Positions 27,096-35,265 of a DNA stretch of 63,373 bases are shown here, one piece after another. Numbering within the stretch: the stretch's first letter is position 1; each line of letters begins with the position of its first letter. The position numbers and the translations under genes are program-made. The notes below the pieces were generated by a model. It was not told where the DNA came from, did not search any database, and saw nothing but the letters and a program-made list of their open reading frames with translations. Source of the stretch: Bacteroidales bacterium (lineage in GTDB: Bacteria > Bacteroidota > Bacteroidia > Bacteroidales > UBA12077); the NCBI GenBank assembly GCA_019038645.1, contig JAHOYT010000035.1, forward strand, positions 1 through 63,373. Direction: 5' to 3'.

Positions 27096-28322
27096 TTAAG
27101 ATTTGCTTTTGGTGTCAAAAGCATCCCGAAGTCCGTTCCCCACCAGAGTAAAGCATAAAACCATGAGCATTATTGCTATTCCTGGTAAAATTGCCAGATA
27201 AGCTTTGTCCATAATAATGTAACCATAGTGTTCCTTAATCATAGTTCCCCATGAAGGTACAGGTGGCTGAACACCAATTCCTAAAAAACTTAAACCAGCT
27301 TCAAGAAGTATTGCAGTAGCAAAATTTGCAGCAGAAACAATAATAACCGGGTTCATTGCATTCGGCATAATATGCCTGAAAATAATTCTTGTATTACTGT
27401 AACCAAGCGCCCGTGCAGCTTCAACATAATCTTTTTCACGAATACTTAAAACCTGACCCCGAACAACACGGGCAACCTCAACCCACATTGTAAGTCCTAC
27501 AGCAATAAATATTTGCCAGAACCCTTTACCAATTACCAGCGTAATTGCAATAACCATTAGCAGAGTTGGAATAGACCAGACAACATTTATTAACCACATA
27601 ATTATATCATCAACAAATCCTTTAAAATAACCGGCAACCGCGCCAAGAGTTATTCCAATTATTAGTGATATTAAAACTGAAATAAATCCTACCGACAATG
27701 AAATTCTTGTCCCGATTAATAGGCGGCTTAATAAATCCCTGCCAAAGCGATCTGTACCAAGAAAATACCGTTTCGTAATTATGTGGTTTTGTTCAAGTAT
27801 ATTTTGTGTTTCCTGCAGTGTTAATTCCCCCGGATCTCCCTGAATACTTATAAAATAATAAGTACCATTTTTAAATTTAATATTTGAGCCATATTTAACT
27901 TTTTCAATAACATCAATGGGGTTAAGTTCTGTATAAAAAGACTCTTCATTTTCAATATCATTAAATTCTTCGACAATAAGTTTTTCGTTTTCGAAATAAT
28001 AATTATTTATAGGGATATAGGAAAACTCATCCTTTATACCAAAGATCATTTTTTGAAAAAATCCAGGTTTTTCCAATTGTTCATTTTTTCGGACTTTTAG
28101 TAGCATACATTTAAATCCGGGTTTTTTAGCCGATATTTCCAGAATTTGTGAGTTGGCAAAACTTGTTTTATCGGGAGTAATTAAATATCCTAAAACTCCT
28201 GTCAGCAGAGCAAAGAATATTATATACAAAGCATAGAGCGAAATTTTGTTTTTTTTAAACTTTTGCCAGGCAAGGTCATTCAATGAACCTGACAAGTTTT
28301 TATTTCGTTTTCTGAACATCAT
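27096..28322 (-). CDS. Dipeptide/oligopeptide ABC transporter permease (OppC/DppC type)
   Basis: The C-terminal 220 residues are a standard DppC-like permease: FGRDLLSRLLIGTRISLSVG, the EAA loop EAARALGYSNTRIIFRHIMP, and LSFLGIGVQPPVPSWGTMI. Before them lies the N-terminal AWQKFKKNKISLYALYII segment and an unusually long extracytoplasmic insertion (about 60-195). From the Met at 28322 the protein has 408 residues, still about 100 more than OppC; a TTG or other start at 28373 would overlap the upstream glycosyltransferase by 26 bases. Neither the partner permease nor ATPases or binding protein are adjacent. Confidence 0.85.
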   Translation of the reverse strand: MMFRKRNKNLSGSLNDLAWQKFKKNKISLYALYIIFFALLTGVLGYLITPDKTSFANSQILEISAKKPGFKCMLLKVRKNEQLEKPGFFQKMIFGIKDEFSYIPINNYYFENEKLIVEEFNDIENEESFYTELNPIDVIEKVKYGSNIKFKNGTYYFISIQGDPGELTLQETQNILEQNHIITKRYFLGTDRFGRDLLSRLLIGTRISLSVGFISVLISLIIGITLGAVAGYFKGFVDDIIMWLINVVWSIPTLLMVIAITLVIGKGFWQIFIAVGLTMWVEVARVVRGQVLSIREKDYVEAARALGYSNTRIIFRHIMPNAMNPVIIVSAANFATAILLEAGLSFLGIGVQPPVPSWGTMIKEHYGYIIMDKAYLAILPGIAIMLMVLCFTLVGNGLRDAFDTKSKS

Positions 28323-28347
28323 ATCAAATCCAAAATTATCTTTTTTA

Positions 28348-29460
28348 TTAATATTTTCTGTCTTTCCACACAAATTTTCCGGTTAATCCCGAAATAACAG
28401 TAGTTACAATGTAAAGCGGATAAATTAATTGTACGAAAGGAAAGAAAAGTAACAAACGAGATTGTTTGAAAAAACATGTAACCGGTATGAGTATTATTAA
28501 ATCAATTAAAGATTTAATAAGAAAAACTGAAAGTGTAATTTTTAAAAAATAAATGTCGGTAATTGCACATACTGCACTTAAAACTAATAAGGCATTTATT
28601 AATGTCACAATTACTGCAGTAAAAATAATATCAAAATCACGATAGGCTTTGCTTTTTGATGTCCATCGGATACGCTGATTAAAAAATTCTGTAACAGATT
28701 GAGCCGGTTTTGTATAAACTATTGCGTCCTTTGATTTTATAAAATGTATACTCTTTTTATCAATAGATTTAGCATGTAACATCAAAAAGATATCATCGCC
28801 CGAAGCAAATTCACTCATTAAATTACTATTTTCATACAGATTTTTTTCAAATAATAGATTTGATCCATTATTCATTATCGGTTTGTTAATTCCAATAGCA
28901 CCGGCACCTGATCCTATAAGGCTTAAGAACTCAAGATTTTGTAGTTTAGGAAAAATACCCTTTGGGTTTCTGAAAGTTACAGGTCCGGAAAGCATTTTTG
29001 GTCTGTATGTAATATAATAATTCATCATTGCTTGCAGCCAGTCAGGCCCTGCAATGCAATCTGCGTCGATTGTAATAATAACATCTGAATTTGAGTTTAT
29101 TATGCCAAAATTTATTGCATCTTTTTTCCCGGATTGATTATCAGGTAATTTAAGCAATTTAATGAATTCATATTTTTCCGAATATTTTTTAATAATACTG
29201 ATTGAACCATCCGATGAGTGGTCATCAATAATTAAAATTCCGGTTTTGTTTTTGGGATAACTTTGGTTTATCAAAGATTGCAGCAAGGAAGGAATATTCT
29301 TTTCTTCGTTTCGGCATGCAATAATAATACTAACCGGGTTTTTACTGATTTCTTCTGTCATTTCTGATGAACGAAGTTTCATCCATCCAAAGGCAAAAAG
29401 GAGGATAATAAAAGAATATATCAGTGTAATAAATAAAGCTATGTATTCAGCAATCATCAT
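28348..29460 (-). CDS. Membrane-bound family 2 glycosyltransferase
   Basis: An inner-membrane GT2 enzyme that transfers a sugar from a nucleotide donor. After an N-terminal membrane segment (5-27) come the donor-site motifs NPVSIIIACRNEEKNIP and IIDDHSSDGS, the DxD-like TIDADC, and the late QRIRW motif; three further membrane segments lie in the last 90 residues. At about 371 residues it resembles poly-GlcNAc/hyaluronan-type and other processive or lipid-linked transferases; the product is unknown. The ATG at 29460 is used; a TTG lies nine bases earlier. Confidence 0.87.
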   Translation of the reverse strand: MMIAEYIALFITLIYSFIILLFAFGWMKLRSSEMTEEISKNPVSIIIACRNEEKNIPSLLQSLINQSYPKNKTGILIIDDHSSDGSISIIKKYSEKYEFIKLLKLPDNQSGKKDAINFGIINSNSDVIITIDADCIAGPDWLQAMMNYYITYRPKMLSGPVTFRNPKGIFPKLQNLEFLSLIGSGAGAIGINKPIMNNGSNLLFEKNLYENSNLMSEFASGDDIFLMLHAKSIDKKSIHFIKSKDAIVYTKPAQSVTEFFNQRIRWTSKSKAYRDFDIIFTAVIVTLINALLVLSAVCAITDIYFLKITLSVFLIKSLIDLIILIPVTCFFKQSRLLLFFPFVQLIYPLYIVTTVISGLTGKFVWKDRKY

Positions 29461-29545
29461 ATTTATCAAAAGTAAGAAATATAAAATTTATTATGATATT
29501 GATTATAGTACTCAATTTTCATAACTTAGCTTAAAACAATATATC

Positions 29546-31072
29546 ATGAAAAATGCAATTAAGTTTTTTCATTATTTATTGGTTATTATTTTTATTGTGA
29601 TTACAATCGAATGTAATTCACAGTCAGATGAATGCATCGATCGTGAGCCCGTTGTGGCCGGTTCTTTCTATCCTGAAAATCCTGCACAGTTAAAAACATA
29701 CCTTGAATCTTTATTTGCACAGAGTGAATATGTAAAGACATATGATAATGTTTTAGCTGTGATTGTTCCTCATGCTGGTTATGTATATTCGGGAAAGGTG
29801 GCTGCTTCAGGTTATAATCAGATTGATCCGGACAAAGAGTATGATAATATTTTTATTATTGCTTCAAGTCATAGAGTAATGTTCAATGGAGCATCAGTTT
29901 ATAATTTGGGTGATTATATTACACCACTAGGGAAAGTAGCTGTGAATAAAGAACTCGCAGATAAGCTGATCAGGGAAAATGAAATATTTGTTTTTAATCA
30001 GGATGCTCATGCTGCGGAACACAGCCTTGAGGTTCAGCTACCTTTTCTACAATATAAAATGAACAAGGATTTTCAGATAGTTCCAATTGTAACCGGAACA
30101 CAGACCCTGGGTGAAATAAAAAAGTTAGCAGAAGTATTATTACCGTATTTCAATGAAAATAATTTGTTTATCGTAAGCACAGATTTTTCACATTATCCTG
30201 ATTACAATAATGCCCTGATAGCAGATAAGAAAACAGGAGATGCAATTCTTTCAAATTCGGTTGTTAATGTTATTAATGCTATTAACTGGAATGGTTCTGC
30301 AAATTTTGAAAATCTGGTAACAAGTCTATGTGGCTGGCCATCGGTTTTGACTTTATTAAATATAACGGAAAAGAATCCGGATATTCAGGTTATACATGTT
30401 GATTATCAAAATTCCGGTGATGTTTCGGGCGATAAAAGCCGGGTAGTTGGTTACCATTCAATAGTTTTTGCAAAGAAAAAAACACAGAATATGTCACAAA
30501 CTAAATTTATTTTAAGCGATCATGAAAAACAAAATTTATTGGAGATTGCAAGGACAACTATTGTAGAGTACTTAGAAAAAGGAAAGACTCCTGTAATCGA
30601 TAAATCATTAATAACAAAGGCAATGGAGACGAAATGTGGCGCGTTTGTTACTTTGCATAAAAAAGGAGAGTTACGGGGATGTATAGGGCGTTTTGTTGCT
30701 GATGAACCGTTATATATAATCGTACAAAAGATGGCTGTAGCGGCGGCAACTGAAGATAGCCGTTTCACAGTTGTAAAAAATGAGGAAATGCACGATATTG
30801 ATCTTGAAATTTCGGTACTTACTCCTCTTGAGAAGATTGAATCTGTTGATGAAATTGAAATGGGAAGACATGGAATTTATATTAAAAAGGGTTTCTCCTC
30901 AGGAACATTTTTACCTCAGGTAGCGATTGAAACAGGATGGACCAAGGAAGAATTTCTGGGTTATTGTGCACGAAATAAGGCCGGTATCGGCTGGGAAGGG
31001 TGGAAGGAAGCAGATATTTATATTTATGAGGCTTTAATTTTTGGAGAAAAGGAAATTATTAATAATAAATAG
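29546..31072 (+). CDS. AmmeMemoRadiSam system MEMO-AMMECR1 fusion protein
   Basis: A 508-residue fusion of the two non-radical-SAM parts of the AmmeMemoRadiSam trio. The N-terminus has a hydrophobic leader (8-23) ending in a Cys (ITIECNS), so export is likely though not by a textbook lipobox. The MEMO domain (about 32-310) has REPVVAGSFYP, VPHAGYVYSG (His76), SSHR (His109), AEHSLEVQLPFLQ, STDFSHYPDY (His216) and SLCGWPS (Cys262), resembling the metal-binding residues of human MEMO1. The AMMECR1 domain (about 325-505) has GAFVTLHKKGELRGCIGRF and NKAGIGWEGW. The biochemical function is unknown in any organism that I can name with confidence. Confidence 0.92.
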   Translation: MKNAIKFFHYLLVIIFIVITIECNSQSDECIDREPVVAGSFYPENPAQLKTYLESLFAQSEYVKTYDNVLAVIVPHAGYVYSGKVAASGYNQIDPDKEYDNIFIIASSHRVMFNGASVYNLGDYITPLGKVAVNKELADKLIRENEIFVFNQDAHAAEHSLEVQLPFLQYKMNKDFQIVPIVTGTQTLGEIKKLAEVLLPYFNENNLFIVSTDFSHYPDYNNALIADKKTGDAILSNSVVNVINAINWNGSANFENLVTSLCGWPSVLTLLNITEKNPDIQVIHVDYQNSGDVSGDKSRVVGYHSIVFAKKKTQNMSQTKFILSDHEKQNLLEIARTTIVEYLEKGKTPVIDKSLITKAMETKCGAFVTLHKKGELRGCIGRFVADEPLYIIVQKMAVAAATEDSRFTVVKNEEMHDIDLEISVLTPLEKIESVDEIEMGRHGIYIKKGFSSGTFLPQVAIETGWTKEEFLGYCARNKAGIGWEGWKEADIYIYEALIFGEKEIINNK

Positions 31073-31180
31073 AAATAATCTCCTTCGGATTTTTGCTTAT
31101 TACATTAATTTGAGTGTTAATTCATTTATTTAATAATAAAAGCCAATAAATTTTTAATTACGAAGACTAAAATATTAATA

Positions 31181-33307
31181 TTGGATAAATACAATCATAA
31201 AAAAATTGTTAAACCTGGTATTATTTTGCTGGGTTTTATTGCTTTAGTAACACAGGTTGTTTTATTAAGAGAATTTCTTACTTTCTTTAATGGAAATGAG
31301 TTGGTTATTGGAATTATTCTTGCCAACTGGATGCTTCTTACAGGATTTGGAGCATACATCAGCAGATTTATTAATAATAAAAACAGAATTCATTGGATCC
31401 TGATTCTCTTGGGTTTACTGGCATTTTTACCAACTATTTCTGTTTTGGCTTTACATATTTTTTGGTATACGTTTTTTCTTCCCGGAATGATGGCTGGAAT
31501 AGTTCATGTGTTTTATTATTCTTTAATAATTTTGAGCCCGTTTTGTATAATTTCAGGAATTCTTTTTACTCTATTTGCTAAAGAGGAATCCTTAATGTTT
31601 AAAAAAAACAAGATCGGAGATGTCTACGCATGGGAGTCACTGGGAAGTTTAATTGGTGGTATCATTTTAAACTTTTTACTGATTTGGATTTTTTCTACTT
31701 TTCAAAGCCTTTTTCTGATCATGATTTTGGCAACAATAGTTACAGCTGTACTATGTATTAAAACCAGACACTATTATACTTCAGGGATATTCATTTTTAT
31801 AGCATTAGTTTATAGCTTTTTATTTTTAGAAAATAATTTAGATCAAAAAGTAAGGGAATTAGCCTTCCCAGGTCAAACCGTAACTTATTCCAGCGATTCG
31901 CCTTTTGGTCTTTTTGCTATTACCCAACAAGATGGTCAAATAAATTATTATGAGAACAATATTTTAATGGCGGCGTCCGGTGATATTATTTCAAAGGAAG
32001 AATCTGTGCATTTTGCTATGGTACAACACAATAATCCGGAACATATATTGGTTTTATCGGGAATCATATCAGGAATTACAGATGAAATTATTGAATACCC
32101 TGTTAATTCAATTGATTATGTGGATGTAAATCCTGAAATAATAAAAATGGCTAAAAGAAATTTTAATGCTGATTCCTATAAAATGCTGAATTTAATTGAA
32201 AAAGATGCTCTTCGGTTTTTAAAAAAGAATCAAAAAAAGTATGATGTTGTTTTAATTAATCTTCCCAAACCATCAACTATTCAGTTGAACAGATACTACA
32301 CACTGGAGTTTTTCCAATTATTAAAAAAGAACCTGAACGAAGAAGCAGTGATATCATTATCTGTGCCGTCCGGGGCAAACTATATGAGCGATGAAGCAAG
32401 GGAATTTCTATCAATTATTTACACAACATTAAAGTCTGAATTTGAGAATGTGCTTATTCTCCCGGCAAATGAAGATTTCCTTTTGGCCTCCGATGCTCCA
32501 CTAACTTACAAAATAGCTGAAACGGTTGAGGAAAAAAACATACCGACAGAATATGTTAATACATATTATTTCGACGACGAACTGTTACTGATTCGAAACC
32601 AGCAAATTATGGAACAAATTGACATTGAAGTTCCATTAAACAGAGATTTTAGTCCGGTATTTTATCAAAGTCAGATTAAGTTATGGATGAGTCGGTTCAA
32701 TATTAAATACTGGATTCCTGCCGTATTGATTTTACTTTTATCAGGATTCTTTTTTATTAAGGCCGGAACCTTATATAAGGGTGTATACGCTGCCGGGTTT
32801 GCAGGAACGAGTATTGAAATTGTATTGTTATTAGCTTTTCAGGTGGTTTTTGGATATGTATATGCAGTAGTTGGAATAATTATCATGATTTTTATGGGTG
32901 GACTTGCATATGGATCATATTATGTCCCTAAATATTTTAAGAAAATAGACAAGAAGCTGTTTAGCAACTTGCTGTTGTGTATTTCATTATTTGCTTTCAT
33001 GTTGCCGGTTATTTTCATTTTATTAAAAAACATTGAAATCTACGATGTAATTATCATTATTATTTTCACTATTTTACTTTCTGTAATTTCTATTTTAACA
33101 GGTGCAATGTTTTCTGTCGCCAGCAAAATTTCAAGCAATGATTATGGAATAGTTGCTTCAAATGCCTATGGGTTAGATTTGCTTGGAGCAGCGACAGGAG
33201 CTTTGTTATTTACCATTTACTTAATCCCACTGTTAGGTTTTGGATGGTCGGTTGTAATAGCAGGGATTTTTAATTTAGCACTTGCAATTGTAGTTGCAAA
33301 AAAATAA
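31181..33307 (+). CDS. Polytopic membrane protein with spermidine-synthase-like domain
   Basis: A 708-residue protein in three parts: seven or so membrane segments (1-220), a soluble Rossmann methyltransferase-like domain of spermidine synthase type (about 225-470), and six more membrane segments (495-708). The soluble part has HFAMVQHNNPEHILVLSG, VDYVDVNPEI-like IDYVDVNPEIIKMAKRN and YDVVLINLPKPSTIQLNRYY. The Gly-rich GGGDG loop and the catalytic Asp region of true spermidine synthases are altered, so aminopropyl transfer is doubtful. The frame begins with TTG and no ATG is available for 50 codons. It lies between the MEMO-AMMECR1 gene and the radical SAM gene. Confidence 0.83.
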   Translation: MDKYNHKKIVKPGIILLGFIALVTQVVLLREFLTFFNGNELVIGIILANWMLLTGFGAYISRFINNKNRIHWILILLGLLAFLPTISVLALHIFWYTFFLPGMMAGIVHVFYYSLIILSPFCIISGILFTLFAKEESLMFKKNKIGDVYAWESLGSLIGGIILNFLLIWIFSTFQSLFLIMILATIVTAVLCIKTRHYYTSGIFIFIALVYSFLFLENNLDQKVRELAFPGQTVTYSSDSPFGLFAITQQDGQINYYENNILMAASGDIISKEESVHFAMVQHNNPEHILVLSGIISGITDEIIEYPVNSIDYVDVNPEIIKMAKRNFNADSYKMLNLIEKDALRFLKKNQKKYDVVLINLPKPSTIQLNRYYTLEFFQLLKKNLNEEAVISLSVPSGANYMSDEAREFLSIIYTTLKSEFENVLILPANEDFLLASDAPLTYKIAETVEEKNIPTEYVNTYYFDDELLLIRNQQIMEQIDIEVPLNRDFSPVFYQSQIKLWMSRFNIKYWIPAVLILLLSGFFFIKAGTLYKGVYAAGFAGTSIEIVLLLAFQVVFGYVYAVVGIIIMIFMGGLAYGSYYVPKYFKKIDKKLFSNLLLCISLFAFMLPVIFILLKNIEIYDVIIIIIFTILLSVISILTGAMFSVASKISSNDYGIVASNAYGLDLLGAATGALLFTIYLIPLLGFGWSVVIAGIFNLALAIVVAKK

Positions 33308-33370
33308 TTTGCATTTGGTATGATTCAGCTTTAAATTTGAATATAACTATTTCATTATCGAATTATTTTT

Positions 33371-34510
33371 ATGAAGAAGAAAATCAATAAGCGTGAATTC
33401 ATGAAATATGGAGTTTTAGGTTCCTGTGCTTGTGTACTTGGTGTGGGGAAGGTTCATGCATTTACTCATGGATTTTCTGAAAAAACAGATGATTTATGGA
33501 AATGGAGCAAATTATCGAAATATTATATAGATACGCCGCGTGGTGTAAAATGTCTTATTTGTCCGAACGAATGTGTCATAAAGGAAGGTGAAACAGGAGA
33601 TTGCAAATCCCGGATTAATTACAAAGAGAAAATTTATTCTATTGGTTATGGAAATCCATGCTCATTGCATGTTGATCCAATTGAGAAAAAACCTTTGTAT
33701 CATTTTTTACCTGAAAGCAAAGCTTTTTCACTTGCAGTGGCAGGTTGTAATTTAGCGTGTTTGAATTGCCAGAACTGGCAAATTTCGCAGGTTGGTCCAA
33801 AAGAAACCCGTAATTATGATTTAATGCCGCCGGAAGTTTATAAACAGGCACAAAACTATAAGTGCCGGTCTATTGCATATACTTATTCGGAGCCGATTGC
33901 TTTCTACGAGTATTTCTACGATTCGGCAAAGATTGCAAAACAGAATGGAATTAAAAATGTAATGGTTTCTGCTGGTTATATCAATGAAAGACCTTTGCGG
34001 GAAATTGCTCAGTATGTTGATGCTGCTAATATTGATCTGAAAAGTTTCGATGATGAAATTTATGCCCGTTTAAATGCAGGAAAATTGCAACCCATTTTAG
34101 ATACATTGAAGGTATTAAAAGATGAAGGTGTATGGCTGGAAATTACAAACCTGATTGTTCCGGAATGGACCGATGACCTTGATATGATCAAACGTATGTG
34201 CGATTGGCTCTATAAACATGGATTTGAGGATTACCCATTACATTTTAGTCGTTTTTCTCCTCTGCATAAACTCACACATTTACCATCGACTCCCGTAAGT
34301 GTTTTAAATAATGCAAGAGAAATAGCCCTGAATGCAGGATTGAAATATGTGTATATTGGAAATGTTCCCGGATCGGATGCTCAAAATACTGTGTGTCCAA
34401 AATGTAAAAAGATTGTGATCGAAAGAAAAGGTTATCGGATTCTTCAAAACAACATTGTAAACGGTAAATGCAAAATTTGTAATACTACAATTGCAGGAGT
34501 ATGGAATTAA
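33371..34510 (+). CDS. amrS: AmmeMemoRadiSam system radical SAM enzyme, with export-like leader
   Basis: A 379-residue radical SAM protein. The cluster motif C126-x3-C130-x2-C133 (CNLACLNCQNWQIS) is preceded by a four-Cys region (C61, C64, C68, C78) and followed by GNPCSLHVDPIEKKPLYHF-like and IDLKSFDDEIY segments typical of the AmrS/PflA-like group; a zinc-ribbon of CxxC pairs (342/345, 367/370) ends the protein. The first 30 residues are unusual: NKREFMKYGVLGSCACVLG resembles a Tat leader with KR instead of RR and a Cys that could be lipidated (LGSC). It lies 63 bases after the membrane protein and completes the trio. Confidence 0.93.
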   Translation: MKKKINKREFMKYGVLGSCACVLGVGKVHAFTHGFSEKTDDLWKWSKLSKYYIDTPRGVKCLICPNECVIKEGETGDCKSRINYKEKIYSIGYGNPCSLHVDPIEKKPLYHFLPESKAFSLAVAGCNLACLNCQNWQISQVGPKETRNYDLMPPEVYKQAQNYKCRSIAYTYSEPIAFYEYFYDSAKIAKQNGIKNVMVSAGYINERPLREIAQYVDAANIDLKSFDDEIYARLNAGKLQPILDTLKVLKDEGVWLEITNLIVPEWTDDLDMIKRMCDWLYKHGFEDYPLHFSRFSPLHKLTHLPSTPVSVLNNAREIALNAGLKYVYIGNVPGSDAQNTVCPKCKKIVIERKGYRILQNNIVNGKCKICNTTIAGVWN

Positions 34511-34529
34511 TTTTATAAAGAAAAAACAG

Positions 34530-34549
34530 ATTCCTGTATGCACAGGAAT
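34530..34549. repeat. Short perfect inverted repeat
   Basis: ATTCCTGT-atgc-ACAGGAAT, an 8-base stem with a 4-base loop, 20 bases past the radical SAM gene. It lacks a T tract, so it is either an mRNA 3' hairpin or a small dispersed repeat near the larger element at 34593. Confidence 0.55.
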
Positions 34550-34592
34550 GACCAAAAAACAAATTAGGATTAAATATTAACAAATGTGTCGA

Positions 34593-34718
34593 GGCTGTTT
34601 CAAAAGTAACAAACTGTCATTCCATCGAAAAAGGGAATCTCATATTTAACATTTATACAATTACTAATGAGATCTCCAATCAAGTTGGAGATGACAAAAA
34701 AGGACTTTTGAAACAGCC
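34593..34718. repeat. Composite palindromic miniature element
   Basis: Perfect 15-base terminal inverted repeats, GGCTGTTTCAAAAGT (34593-34607) and ACTTTTGAAACAGCC (34704-34718), enclose nested inverted repeats: TGTCAT with ATGACA, ATTCC with GGAAT, ATCTCAT with ATGAGAT, and ATCTCC with GGAGAT. The whole 126 bases could fold into a multi-arm structure. No open reading frame is inside. It resembles REP/BIME or MITE-type intergenic repeats. Confidence 0.75.
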
Positions 34719-34789
34719 ACTTTTAAAACCTTATAAAACCAATTTATGGTGCAAGAGTATTTCGCTTGTGCCTTTTTTATAAATACTAA

Positions 34790-35173
34790 CTATTTCAAAA
34801 CCAGCTTAGACGCAATAATGCCTGCCGTAATCCCCGCTACATTCGAAAAAAAATCAACCGGATTAAAAGTACGTCCCGGAATGTATATTTGAGCATATTC
34901 ACTAATACCGGATAAGATTAAAGCTCCTGTTACAAAGTAAATCAGGTATTTTGGTTTTATCCTGAAGTAATTGTCTGCTTTCCATAAAACATATAAAATT
35001 GCCAGGCTGAAATACACCAGAAAGTGTAAAATGTAATCCAATCGAAAACTTTGATCCTTAATAACTACATTTAATTTTGGACTATTTGGTATTAATGAGA
35101 AATAAAGTATAACGGCTATCCAAACCCAGAAGGCTGCAGCAAATAGTCTTTTATTTTTTAAAACGAACTCCAT
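34790..35173 (-). CDS. VanZ-family membrane protein
   Basis: A 127-residue protein with four hydrophobic segments (about 10-27, 48-65, 74-95, 105-125). The stretch YFSLIPNSPK, DYILHFLVYFSLAILYVLW and SEYAQIYIPGRTFNPVDFFSNVAG is the VanZ-like signature; the DxxxN motif (DFFSN) is conserved. The family takes its name from a glycopeptide-resistance accessory protein, but in Bacteroidota it is a common small membrane protein of unknown role. It lies alone between the palindromic repeat and the copper ATPase gene. Confidence 0.87.
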   Translation of the reverse strand: MEFVLKNKRLFAAAFWVWIAVILYFSLIPNSPKLNVVIKDQSFRLDYILHFLVYFSLAILYVLWKADNYFRIKPKYLIYFVTGALILSGISEYAQIYIPGRTFNPVDFFSNVAGITAGIIASKLVLK

Positions 35174-35265
35174 GAATTTATAGAATCAAGTATTTAGTAT
35201 TAATTTGGCGAAAGTGGTAAAAATAATTTTTTATTTTGAAAAGCCTTGATATTGTATTTTGATTC

